Shown here: positions 35,266 to 47,863 of the stretch, piece by piece
How the letters are laid out: the number at the start of each line of letters is the position of its first letter
Position numbering within the stretch: the stretch's first letter is position 1
Origin: Hippasteria phrygiana
Lineage: Eukaryota; Echinodermata; Asteroidea; Valvatida; Goniasteridae
Reading direction: 5' to 3'
Assembly (NCBI GenBank): GCA_037893225.1
Contig: JAZGUH010000003.1
Span: forward strand, 1,488,001-1,552,000
Length of the DNA: 64,000 bases
Made by a program: the position numbers and the translations under genes
Notes under the pieces: model-generated
The model's input: only the letters and a program-made list of their open reading frames with translations
The model's database searches: none
Told to the model about the DNA's origin: nothing

Positions 35266-38200
35266 CAGAATTTTTGACCGAGTCGCAGGTCCGCGGTCAT
35301 CAGAAATTTCCAAAAGTGGTTGAAAAATCAAAGTTGATTTTTGGGGCTAAACCTTTTTTCCTGAATGGGGGTAATGCCTGAAACCAATTTCCTAAAATGT
35401 CAGACCCAACTGATCAGTATTTTTGGAGTTCTGTGCATTTCTCGATTTCAGAATTTTTGACCGAGTCGCAGGTCCGCGGTCATCAGAAATTTCCAAAAGT
35501 AGTTAAAAAATCAAAGTTGATTTTTTGGGCTAAACTTTTTTCCTGAATGAGACTAATGCCTGGAACCAATTTCCTAAAATGTCAGACCCAACTGATCAGT
35601 ATTTTTGGAGTTCTGTGCATTTCTCGATTTCAGAATTTTTGACCGAGTCGCAGGTCCGCGGTCATCAGAAATTTCCAAAAGTAGTTGAAAAATCAAAGTT
35701 GATTTTTTGGGCTAAACCTTTTTTCCTGAATGGGACTAATGCCTGGAACCCATTTCCTTAAATGTCGGACCCAACCGATCAGTATTTTTGGAGTTCTGTG
35801 CATTTCTCGATTTCAGAATTTTTGACCGAGTCGCAGGTCCGCGGTCATCAGAAATTTCCAAAAGTGGTTGAAAAATCAAAGTTGATTTTTGGGGCTAAAC
35901 CTTTTTTCCTGAATGGGACTAATGCCTGAAACCAATTTCCTAAAATTTCAGACCCAACCGATCAGTATTTTTAGAGTTCTGTGCATTTCTCGATTTCTAA
36001 ATTTTTGACCGAGTCGCAGGTCCGCGGTCATCAGAAATTTCCAAAAGTAGTTGAAAAATCAAAGTTGATTTTTGGGGCTAAACTTTTTTCCTGAATGGGA
36101 CTAATGCCTGGAACCAATTTCCTAAAATGTCAGACCCAACCGATCAGTATTTTTAGAGTTCTGTGCATTTCTCGATTTTAGAATTCTTGACCGAGTCGCA
36201 GGTCCGCTGTCATCAGAAATTTCCCAAAGTGGTTGAAAAATCAAAGTTGATTTTTGGGGCTAAACTTTTTTTCCTGAATGGGGGTAATGCCTGAAACCAA
36301 TTTCCTAAAATGTCAGACCCAACTGATCAGTATTTTTGGAGTTCTGTGCATTTCTCGATTTTAGAATTCTTGACCGAGTCGCAGGTCCGCGGTCATCAGA
36401 AATTTCCAAAAGTGGTTGAAAAATCAAAGTTGATTTTTTGGGCTAAACCTTTTTTCCTGAATGGGACTAATGCCTGGAACCAATTTCCTTAAATTTCACA
36501 CCCAACCGATCAGTATTTTTGGAGTTCTGTGCATTTCTCGATTTCAGAATTTTTGACCGAGTCGCAGGTCCGCGGTCATCAGAAATTTCCAAAAGTAGTT
36601 GAAAAATCAAAGTTGATTTTTGGGGCTAAACCTTTTTTCCTGAATGGGACTAATGCCTGAAACCAATTTCCTTAAATTTCACACCCAACCGATCAGTATT
36701 TTTGGAGTTCTGTGCATTTCTCTATTTCAGAATTTTTGACCGAGTCGCAGGTCCGCGGTCATCAGAAATTTCCAAAAGTAGTTGAAAAATCAAAGTTGAT
36801 TTTTTGGGCTAAACCTTTTTTCCTGAATGGGACTAATGCCTGGAACCAATTTCCTTAAATGTCAGACCCAACCGATCAGTATTTTTGGAGTTCTGTGCAT
36901 TTCTCGATTTCAGAATTTTTGACCGAGTCGCAGGTCCGCGGTCATCAGAAATTTCCAAAAGTAGTTGAAAAATCAAAGTTGATTTTTGGGGCTAAACCTT
37001 TTTTCCTGAATGGGACTAATGCCTGAAACCAATTTCCTAAAATTTCAGACCCAACCGATCAGTATTTTTAGAGTTCTGTGCATTTCTCGATTTCAGAATT
37101 TTTGACCGAGTCGCAGGTCCGCGGTCATTAGACATTTCAAAAAGTGGTTGAAAAATCAAAGTTGATTTTTGGGGCTAAACTTTTTTTCCTGAATGGGGGT
37201 AATGCCTGAAACCAATTTCCTAAAATGTCAGACCCAACTGATCAGTATTTTTGGAGTTCTGTGCATTTCTCGATTTTAGAATTCTTGACCGAGTCGCAGG
37301 TCCGCGGTCATCAGAAATTTCCAAAAGTGGTTGAAAAATCAAAGTTGATTTTTTGGGCTAAACCTTTTTTCCTGAATGAGACTAATGCCTGGAACCAATT
37401 TCCTTAAATTTCACACCCAACCGATCAGTATTTTTGGAGTTCTGTGCATTTCTCGATTTCAGAATTTTTGACCGAGTCGCAGGTCCGCGGTCATCAGAAA
37501 TTTCCAAAAGTAGTTGAAAAATCAGAGTTGATTTTTGGGGCTAAACTTTTTTTCCTGAATGGGACTAATGCCTGGAACCAATTTCCTAAAATGTCAGACC
37601 CAACCGATCAGTATTTTTAGAGTTCTGTGCATTTCTCGATTTTAGAATTCTTGACCGAGTCGCAGGTCCGCGGTCATCGGAAATTTCCAAAAGTAGTTGA
37701 AAAATCAAAGTTGATTTTTGGGGCTAAACTTTTTTCCTGAATGGGACTAATGCCTGAAACCAATTTCCTAAAATGTCAGACCCAACCGATCAGTATTTTT
37801 AGAGTTCTGTGCATTTCTCGATTTTAGAATTCTTGACCGAGTCGCAGGTCCGCGGTCATCAGAAATTTCCAAAAGTAGTTGAAAAATCAAAGTTGATTTT
37901 TGGGGCTAAAACTTTTTTCCTGAATGGGACTAATGCCTGAAACCAATTTCCTTAAATTTCACACCCAACCGATCAGTATTTTTGGAGTTCTGTGCATTTC
38001 TCTATTTCAGAATTTTTGACCGAGTCGCAGGTCCGCGGTCATCAGAAATTTCCAAAAGTAGTTGAAAAATCAAAGTTGATTTTTTGGGCTAAACCTTTTT
38101 TCCTGAATGGGACTAATGCCTGGAACCAATTTCCTTAAATGTCAGACCCAACCGATCAGTATTTTTGGAGTTCTGTGCATTTCTCGATTTCAGAATTTTT

Positions 38201-39784
38201 GACCGAGTCGCAGGTCCGCGGTCATCAGAAATTTCCAAAAGTAGTTGAAAAATCAAAGTTGATTTTTGGGGCTAAACCTTTTTTCCTGAATGGGACTAAT
38301 GCCTGAAACCAATTTCCTAAAATTTCAGACCCAACCGATCAGTATTTTTGGAGTTCTGTGCATTTCTCGATTTCAGAATTTTTGACCGAGTCGCAGGTCC
38401 GCGGTCATCAGAAATTTCCAAAAGTAGTTGAAAAATCAAAGTTGATTTTTTGGGCTAAACCTTTTTTCCTGAATGGGACTAATGCCTGGAACCAATTTCC
38501 TTAAATGTCAGACCCAACCGATCAGTATTTTTGGAGTTCTGTGCATTTCTCGATTTCAGAATTTTTGACCGAGTCGCAGGTCCGCGGTCATCAGAAATTT
38601 CCAAAAGTAGTTGAAAAATCAAAGTTGATTTTTGGGGCTAAACCTTTTTTCCTGAATGGGACTAATGCCTGAAACCAATTTCCTAAAATTTCAGACCCAA
38701 CCGATCAGTATTTTTAGAGTTCTGTGCATTTCTCGATTTCAGAATTTTTGACCGAGTCGCAGGTCCGCGGTCATTAGACATTTCAAAAAGTGGTTGAAAA
38801 ATCAAAGTTGATTTTTGGGGCTAAACCTTTTTTCCTGAATGGGGGTAATGCCTGAAACCAATTTCCTAAAATGTCAGACCCAACCGATCAGTATTTTTAG
38901 AGTTCTGTGCATTTCTCGATTTTAGAATTCTTGACCTAATCGCAGGTCCGCGGTCATCAGAAATTTCCAAAAGTAGTTGAAAAATCAAAGTTGATTTTTG
39001 GGGCTAAACCTTTTTTCCTGAATGGGAGTAATGCCTAAAACCAATTTCCTAAAATTTCAGACCCAACCGATCAGTATTTTTGGAGTTCTGTGCATTTCTC
39101 GATTTCAGAATTTTTGACCGAGTCGCAGGTCCGCGGTCATCAGAAATTTCCAAAAGTGGTTGAAAAATCAAAGTTGATTTTTGGGGCTAAACCTTTTTTC
39201 CTGAATGGGGGTAATGCCTGAAACCAATTTCCTAAAATGTCAGACCCAACTGATCAGTATTTTTGGAGTTCTGTGCATTTCTCGATTTCAGAATTTTTGA
39301 CCGAGTCGCAGGTCCGCGGTCATCAGAAATTTCCAAAAGTAGTTAAAAAATCAAAGTTGATTTTTTGGGCTAAACTTTTTTCCTGAATGAGACTAATGCC
39401 TGGAACCAATTTCCTAAAATGTCAGACCCAACTGATCAGTATTTTTGGAGTTCTGTGCATTTCTCGATTTCAGAATTTTTGACCGAGTCGCAGGTCCGCG
39501 GTCATCAGAAATTTCCAAAAGTTGTTGAAAAATCAAAGTTGATTTTTTGGGCTAAACCTTTTTTCCTGAATGGGACTAATGCCTGGAACCCATTTCCTTA
39601 AATGTCGGACCCAACCGATCAGTATTTTTGGAGTTCTGTGCATTTCTCGATTTCAGAATTTTTGACCGAGTCGCAGGTCCGCGGTCATCAGAAATTTCCA
39701 AAAGTAGTTGAAAAATCAAAGTTGATTTTTGGGGCTTAATCTTTTTTCCTGAATGGGACTAATGCCTGAAACCAATTTCCTAAA

Positions 39785-39940
39785 ATTTCAGACCCAACCG
39801 ATCAGTATTTTTAGAGTTCTGTGCATTTCTCGATTTCTAAATTTTTGACTGAGTTGCAGGTCCGCGGTCATCAGAAAGTAGATTTTTGGGGCTAAACCTT
39901 TTTCCTGAATGGGACTAATGCCTGAAACAAATTTCCTAAA
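39785..39940. repeat. 156-bp deletion monomer, copy 3
   Basis: Same deletion junction and linked variants as copies 1 and 2, 13322 bp after copy 2. Confidence 0.9.
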
Positions 39941-41599
39941 ATTTCAGACCCAACCGATCAGTATTTTTAGAGTTCTGTGCATTTCTCGATTTCTAAATTT
40001 TTGACTGAGTCGCAGGTCCGCGGTCATCAGAAATTTCCAAAAGTAGTTGAAAAATCAAAGTTGATTTTTTGGGCTAAACCTTTTTTCCTGAATGGGACTA
40101 ATGCCTGGAACCAATTTCCTTAAATGTCAGACCCAACCGATCAGTATTTTTGGAGTTCTGTGCATTTCTCGATTTCAGAATTTTTGACTGAGTGGCAGGT
40201 CCGCGGTCATCAGAAATTTCCAAAAGTGGTTGAAAAATCAAAGTTGATTTTTGGGGCTAAACCTTTTTTCCTGAATGGGGGTAATGCCTGAAACCAATTT
40301 CCTAAAATGTCAGACCCAACCGATCAGTATTTTTAGAGTTCTGTGCATTTCTCGATTTTATAATTCTTGACCGAGTCGCAGGTCCGCGGTCATCAGAAAT
40401 TTCCAAAAGTGGTTGAAAAATCAAAGTTGATTTTTGGGGCTAAAACTTTTTTCCTTAATGGGACTAATGCCTGGAACCAATTTCCTAAAATTTCAGACCC
40501 AACCGATCAGTATTTTTAGAGTTCTGTGCATTTCTCGATTTTAGAATTTTTGACCGAGTCGCAGGTCCGCGGTCATCAGAAATTTCCAAAAGTAGTTGAA
40601 AAATCAAAGTTGATTTTTGGGGCTAAACCTTTTTTCCTGAATGGGACTAATGCCTGAAACCAATTTCCTTAAATTTCACACCCAACCGATCAGTATTTTT
40701 GGAGTTCTGTGCATTTCTCTATTTCAGAATTTTTGACCGAGTCGCAGGTCCGCGGTCATCAGAAATTTCCAAAAGTAGTTGAAAAATCAAAGTTGATTTT
40801 TTGGGCTAAACCTTTTTTCCTGAATGGGACTAATGCCTGGAACCAATTTCCTTAAATGTCAGACCCAACCGATCAGTATTTTTGGAGTTCTGTGCATTTC
40901 TCGATTTCAGAATTTTTGACCGAGTCGCAGGTCCGCGGTCATCAGAAATTTCCAAAAGTAGTTGAAAAATCAAAGTTGATTTTTTGGGCTAAACCTTTTT
41001 TCCTGAATGGGACTAATGCCTGGAACCAATTTCCTTAAATGTCAGACCCAACCGATCAGTATTTTTGGAGTTCTGTGCATTTCTCGATTTCAGAATTTTT
41101 GACCGAGTCGCAGGTCCGCGGTCATCAGAAATTTCCAAAAGTAGTTGAAAAATCAAAGTTGATTTTTGGGGCTAAACCTTTTTTCCTGAATGAGACTAAT
41201 GCCTGAAACCAATTTCCTAAAATTTCAGACCCAACCGATCAGTATTTTTAGAGTTCTGTGCATTTCTCGATTTCAGAATTTTTGACCGAGTCGCAGGTCC
41301 GCGGTCATTAGACATTTCAAAAAGTGGTTGAAAAATCAAAGTTGATTTTTGGGGCTAAACTTTTTTTCCTGAATGGGGGTAATGCCTGAAACCAATTTCC
41401 TAAAATGTCAGACCCAACTGATCAGTATTTTTGGAGTTCTGTGCATTTCTCGATTTTAGAATTCTTGACCGAGTCGCAGGTCCGCGGTCATCAGAAATTT
41501 CCAAAAGTGGTTGAAAAATCAAAGTTGATTTTTTGGGCTAAACCTTTTTTCCTGAATGGGACTAATGCCTGGAACCAATTTCCTTAAATTTCACACCCA

Positions 41600-43235
41600 A
41601 CCGATCAGTATTTTTGGAGTTCTGTGCATTTCTCGATTTCAGAATTTTTGACCGAGTCGCAGGTCCGCGGTCATCAGAAATTTCCAAAAGTAGTTGAAAA
41701 ATCAAAGTTGATTTTTTGGGCTAAACCTTTTTTCCTGAATGGGACTAATGCCTGGAACCAATTTCCTTAAATGTCAGACCCAACCGATCAGTATTTTTGG
41801 AGTTCTGTGCATTTCTCGATTTCAGAATTTTTGACCGAGTCGCAGGTCCGCGGTCATCAGAAACTTCCAAAAGTAGTTAAAAAATCAAAGTTGATTTTTG
41901 GGGCTAAACCTTTTTTCCTGAATGGGACTAATGCCTGAAACCAATTTCCTAAAATTTCAGACCCAACCGATCAGTATTTTTAGAGTTCTGTGCATTTCTC
42001 GATTTCAGAATTTTTGACCGAGTCGCAGGTCCGCGGTCATTAGACATTTCAAAAAGTGGTTGAAAAATCAAAGTTGATTTTTGGGGCTAAACCTTTTTTC
42101 CTGAATGGGGGTAATGCCTGAAACCAATTTCCTAAAATGTCAGACCCAACTGATCAGTATTTTTGGAGTTCTGTGCATTTCTCGATTTCAGAATTTTTGA
42201 CCGAGTCGCAGGTCCGCGGTCATCAGAAATTTCCAAAAGTAGTTGAAAAATCAGAGTTGATTTTTGGGGCTAAACTTTTTTCCTGAATGGGACTAATGCC
42301 TGGAACCAATTTCCTAAAATGTCAGACCCAACCGATCAGTATTTTTAGAGTTCTGTGCATTTCTCGATTTTAGAATTCTTGACCGAGTCGCAGGTCCGCG
42401 GTCATCAGAAATTTCCAAAAGTAGTTGAAAAATCAAAGTTGATTTTTGGGGCTAAAACTTTTTTCCTGAATGGGACTAATGCCTGAAACCAATTTCCTAA
42501 AATGTCAGACCCAACTGATCAGTATTTTTAGAGTTCTGTGCATTTCTCGATTTTAGAATTTTTGACCGAGTTGCAGGTCCGCGGTCATCAGAAATTTCCA
42601 AAAGTAGTTGAAAAATCAAAGTTGATTTTTGGGGCTAAACCTTTTTTCCTGAATGGGACTAATGCCTGAAACCAATTTCCTTAAATTTCACACCCAACCG
42701 ATCAGTATTTTTGGAGTTCTGTGCATTTCTCTATTTCAGAATTTTTGACCGAGTCGCAGGTCCGCGGTCATCAGAAATTTCCAAAAGTAGTTGAAAAATC
42801 AAAGTTGATTTTTTGGGCTAAACCTTTTTTCCTGAATGGGACTAATGCCTGGAACCAATTTCCTTAAATGTCAGACCCAACCGATCAGTATTTTTGGAGT
42901 TCTGTGCATTTCTCGATTTCAGAATTTTTGACCGAGTCGCAGGTCCGCGGTCATCAGAAATTTCCAAAAGTAGTTGAAAAATCAAAGTTGATTTTTGGGG
43001 CTAAACCTTTTTTCCTGAATGAGACTAATGCCTGAAACCAATTTCCTAAAATTTCAGACCCAACCGATCAGTATTTTTAGAGTTCTGTGCATTTCTCGAT
43101 TTCAGAATTTTTGACCGAGTCGCAGGTCCGCGGTCATTAGACATTTCAAAAAGTGGTTGAAAAATCAAAGTTGATTTTTGGGGCTAAACTTTTTTTCCTG
43201 AATGGGGGTAATGCCTGAAACCAATTTCCTAAAAT
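41600..43235. repeat. 1646-bp (9-monomer) duplication, left copy
   Basis: Matches 43246-44881. Markers are the otherwise rare CAGAAACTTCC with TTAAAAAATC (41859 and 43505), TCAGAGTTG (about 42253 and 43899), CTAAAACTTTTTTCC, GACCGAGTTGCAGG (about 42566 and 44212), CTCTATTTC (about 42729 and 44375) and GAGACTAATGCCTGAAACC (about 43021 and 44667). The left edge shows small differences (CTCGATTTC here against CTCTATTTC, and GGGACT against AGGACT). Confidence 0.85.
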
Positions 43236-43245
43236 GTCAGACCCA

Positions 43246-44881
43246 ACCGATCAGTATTTTTGGAGTTCTGTGCATTTCTCTATTTCAGAATTTTTGACCG
43301 AGTCGCAGGTCCGCGGTCATCAGAAATTTCCAAAAGTAGTTGAAAAATCAAAGTTGATTTTTTGGGCTAAACCTTTTTTCCTGAATAGGACTAATGCCTG
43401 GAACCAATTTCCTTAAATGTCAGACCCAACCGATCAGTATTTTTGGAGTTCTGTGCATTTCTCGATTTCAGAATTTTTGACCGAGTCGCAGGTCCGCGGT
43501 CATCAGAAACTTCCAAAAGTAGTTAAAAAATCAAAGTTGATTTTTGGGGCTAAACCTTTTTTCCTGAATGGGACTAATGCCTGAAACCAATTTCCTAAAA
43601 TTTCAGACCCAACCGATCAGTATTTTTAGAGTTCTGTGCATTTCTCGATTTCAGAATTTTTGACCGAGTCGCAGGTCCGCGGTCATTAGACATTTCAAAA
43701 AGTGGTTGAAAAATCAAAGTTGATTTTTGGGGCTAAACCTTTTTTCCTGAATGGGGGTAATGCCTGAAACCAATTTCCTAAAATGTCAGACCCAACTGAT
43801 CAGTATTTTTGGAGTTCTGTGCATTTCTCGATTTCAGAATTTTTGACCGAGTCGCAGGTCCGCGGTCATCAGAAATTTCCAAAAGTAGTTGAAAAATCAG
43901 AGTTGATTTTTGGGGCTAAACTTTTTTCCTGAATGGGACTAATGCCTGGAACCAATTTCCTAAAATGTCAGACCCAACCGATCAGTATTTTTAGAGTTCT
44001 GTGCATTTCTCGATTTTAGAATTCTTGACCGAGTCGCAGGTCCGCGGTCATCAGAAATTTCCAAAAGTAGTTGAAAAATCAAAGTTGATTTTTGGGGCTA
44101 AAACTTTTTTCCTGAATGGGACTAATGCCTGAAACCAATTTCCTAAAATGTCAGACCCAACTGATCAGTATTTTTAGAGTTCTGTGCATTTCTCGATTTT
44201 AGAATTTTTGACCGAGTTGCAGGTCCGCGGTCATCAGAAATTTCCAAAAGTAGTTGAAAAATCAAAGTTGATTTTTGGGGCTAAACCTTTTTTCCTGAAT
44301 GGGACTAATGCCTGAAACCAATTTCCTTAAATTTCACACCCAACCGATCAGTATTTTTGGAGTTCTGTGCATTTCTCTATTTCAGAATTTTTGACCGAGT
44401 CGCAGGTCCGCGGTCATCAGAAATTTCCAAAAGTAGTTGAAAAATCAAAGTTGATTTTTTGGGCTAAACCTTTTTTCCTGAATGGGACTAATGCCTGGAA
44501 CCAATTTCCTTAAATGTCAGACCCAACCGATCAGTATTTTTGGAGTTCTGTGCATTTCTCGATTTCAGAATTTTTGACCGAGTCGCAGGTCCGCGGTCAT
44601 CAGAAATTTCCAAAAGTAGTTGAAAAATCAAAGTTGATTTTTGGGGCTAAACCTTTTTTCCTGAATGAGACTAATGCCTGAAACCAATTTCCTAAAATTT
44701 CAGACCCAACCGATCAGTATTTTTAGAGTTCTGTGCATTTCTCGATTTCAGAATTTTTGACCGAGTCGCAGGTCCGCGGTCATTAGACATTTCAAAAAGT
44801 GGTTGAAAAATCAAAGTTGATTTTTGGGGCTAAACTTTTTTTCCTGAATGGGGGTAATGCCTGAAACCAATTTCCTAAAAT
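43246..44881. repeat. 1646-bp (9-monomer) duplication, right copy
   Basis: Partner of 41600-43235. Its first unit (43234-43416) is a hybrid: a CTCTATTTC unit preceded by an ATGTCAG start and followed by CAGAAACTTCC. It marks the exchange point. Confidence 0.85.
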
Positions 44882-45464
44882 GTCAGACCCAACTGATCAG
44901 TATTTTTGGAGTTCTGTGCATTTCTCGATTTTAGAATTCTTGACCGAGTCGCAGGTCCGCGGTCATCAGAAATTTCCAAAAGTGGTTGAAAAATCAAAGT
45001 TGATTTTTTGGGCTAAACCTTTTTTCCTGAATGGGACTAATGCCTGGAACCAATTTCCTTAAATTTCACACCCAACCGATCAGTATTTTTGGAGTTCTGT
45101 GCATTTCTCGATTTCAGAATTTTTGACCGAGTCGCAGGTCCGCGGTCATCAGAAATTTCCAAAAGTAGTTGAAAAATCAAAGTTGATTTTTGGGGCTAAA
45201 CCTTTTTTCCTGAATGGGACTAATGCCTGAAACCAATTTCCTAAAATTTCAGACCCAACCGATCAGTATTTTTGGAGTTCTGTGCATTTCTCGATTTCAG
45301 AATTTTTGACCGAGTCGCAGGTCCGCAGTCATCAGAAATTTCCAAAAGTAGTTGAAAAATCAAAGTTGATTTTTGGGGCTAAACCTTTTTTCCTTAATGG
45401 GACTAATGCCTGGAACCAATTTCCTAAAATTTCAGACCGAACCGATCAGTATTTTTAGAGTTCT
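44882..45464. repeat. Satellite units between duplication blocks
   Basis: Three ordinary monomers. Singletons here are CCGCAGTC at about 45323, which destroys the SacII site by G to A at a CpG, and CAGACCGAACC at about 45433. Confidence 0.7.
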
Positions 45465-47137
45465 GTGCATTTCTCGATTTTATAATTTTTGACCGAGTTG
45501 CAGGTCCGCGGTCATCAGAAATTTCCAAAAGTAGTTGAAAAATCAAAGTTGATTTTTTGGGCTAAACCTTTTTTCCTGAATGGGACTAATGCCTGGAACC
45601 AATTTCCTTAAATGTCAGACCCAACCGATCAGTATTTTTGGAGTTCTGTGCATTTCTCGATTTCAGAATTTTTGACCGAGTCGCAGGTCCGCGGTCATCG
45701 GAAATTTCCAAAAGTAGTTGAAAAATCAAAGTTGATTTTTGGGGCTAAACTTTTTTCCTGAATGGGACTAATGCCTGAAACCAATTTCCTAAAATGTCAG
45801 ACCCAACCGATCAGTATTTTTAGAGTTCTGTGCATTTCTCGATTTTAGAATTCTTGACCGAGTCGCAGGTCCGCGGTCATCAGAAATTTCCAAAAGTAGT
45901 TGAAAAATCAAAGTTGATTTTTGGGGCTAAACCTTTTTTCCTGAATGGGACTAATGCCTGAAACCAATTTCCTAAAATTTCAGACCCAACCGATCAGTAT
46001 TTTTAGAGTTCTGTGCATTTCTCGATTTCAGAATTTTTGACCGAGTCGCAGGTCCGCGGTCATTAAACATTTCAAAAAGTGGTTGAAAAATCAAAGTTGA
46101 TTTTTGGGGCTAAACTTTTTTTCCTGAATGGGGGTAATGCCTGAAACCAATTTCCTAAAATGTCAGACCCAACTGATCAGTATTTTTGGAGTTCTGTGCA
46201 TTTCTCGATTTTAGAATTCTTGACCGAGTCGCAGGTCCGCGGTCATCAGAAATTTCCAAAAGTGGTTGAAAAATCAAAGTTGATTTTTTGGGCTAAACCT
46301 TTTTTCCTGAATGGGACTAATGCCTGGAACCAATTTCCTTAAATTTCACACCCAACCGATCAGTATTTTTGGAGTTCTGTGCATTTCTCGATTTCAGAAT
46401 TTTTGACCGAGTCGCAGGTCCGCGGTCATCAGAAATTTCCAAAAGTAGTTGAAAAATCAAAGTTGATTTTTTGGGCTAAACCTTTTTTCCTGAATGGGAC
46501 TAATGCCTGGAACCAATTTCCTTAAATGTCAGACCCAACCGATCAGTATTTTTGGAGTTCTGTGCATTTCTCGATTTCAGAATTTTTGACCGAGTCGCAG
46601 GTCCGCGGTCATCAGAAATTTCCAAAAGTAGTTGAAAAATCAAAGTTGATTTTTGGGGCTAAACCTTTTTTCCTTAATGGGACTAATGCCTGGAACCAAT
46701 TTCCTAAAATTTCAGACCCAACCGATCAGTATTTTTAGAGTTCTGTGCATTTCTCGATTTTAGAATTTTTGACCGAGTCGCAGGTCCGCGGTCATCAGAA
46801 ATTTCCAAAAGTAGTTGAAAAATCAAAGTTGATTTTTGGGGCTAAACCTTTTTTCCTGAATGGGACTAATGCCTGAAACCAATTTCCTTAAATTTCACAC
46901 CCAACCGATCAGTATTTTTGGAGTTCTGTGCATTTCTCTATTTCAGAATTTTTGACCGAGTCGCAGGTCCGCGGTCATCAGAAATTTCCAAAAGTAGTTG
47001 AAAAATCAAAGTTGATTTTTTGGGCTAAGCCTTTTTTCCTGAATGGGACTAATGCCTGGAACCAATTTCCTTAAATGTCAGACCCAACCGATCAGTATTT
47101 TTGGAGTTCTGTGCATTTCTCGATTTCAGAATTTTTG
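45465..47137. repeat. Segmental repeat (matches 48756-50428, offset 3291, 18 monomers)
   Basis: Shared TTTTATAATTTTTG with GAGTTGCAGG (about 45479 and 48770), CATCGGAAA (about 45697 and 48988), the rare CATTAAACATTTC (about 46062 and 49353) and CTTAATGGG (about 46673 and 49964). Private changes are CTAAGCC at about 47027 in this copy, and CTCCATTTCAGAAGTTTTG at about 50228 in the other. Confidence 0.8.
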
Positions 47138-47863
47138 ACCGAGTCGCAGGTCCGCGGTCATCAGAAACTTCCAAAAGTAGTTAAAAAATCAAAGTTGATT
47201 TTTGGGGCTAAACCTTTTTTCCTGAATGGGACTAATGCCTGAAACCAATTTCCTAAAATTCCAGACCCAACCGATCAGTATTTTTAGAGTTCTGTGCATT
47301 TCTCGATTTCAGAATTTTTGACCGAGTCGCAGGTCCGCGGTCATTAGACATTTCAAAAAGTGGTTGAAAAATCAAAGTTGATTTTTGGGGCTAAACCTTT
47401 TTTCCTGAATGGGGGTAATGCCTGAAACCAATTTCCTAAAATGTCAGACCCAACTGATCAGTATTTTTGGAGTTCTGTGCATTTCTCGATTTCAGAATTT
47501 TTGACCGAGTCGCAGGTCCGCGGTCATCAGAAATTTCCAAAAGTTGTTGAAAAATCAGAGTTGATTTTTGGGGCTAAACTTTTTTCCTGAATGGGACTAA
47601 TGCCTGGAACCAATTTCCTAAAATGTCAGACCCAACCGATCAGTATTTTTAGAGTTCTGTGCATTTCTCGATTTTAGAATTCTTGACCGAGTCGCAGGTC
47701 CGCGGTCATCGGAAATTTCCAAAAGTAGTTGAAAAATCAAAGTTGATTTTTGGGGCTAAACTTTTTTCCTGAATGGGACTAATGCCTGAAACCAATTTCC
47801 TAAAATGTCAGACCCAACCGATCTGTATTTTTAGAGTTCTGTGCATTTCTCGATTTTAGAATT

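Larger units (their letters stand above)
32147..41302. repeat. Largest segmental repeat, copy 2 (offset 13322 from 18825-27980)
   Basis: Partner of the 9.2 kb block. Because 13322 = 10214 + 3108, the region 27.97-41.30 kb can be read as a second copy of 17.76-27.98 kb with an internal 17-monomer duplication. The right edge near 41302 leads into the smaller-unit region. Confidence 0.85.
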
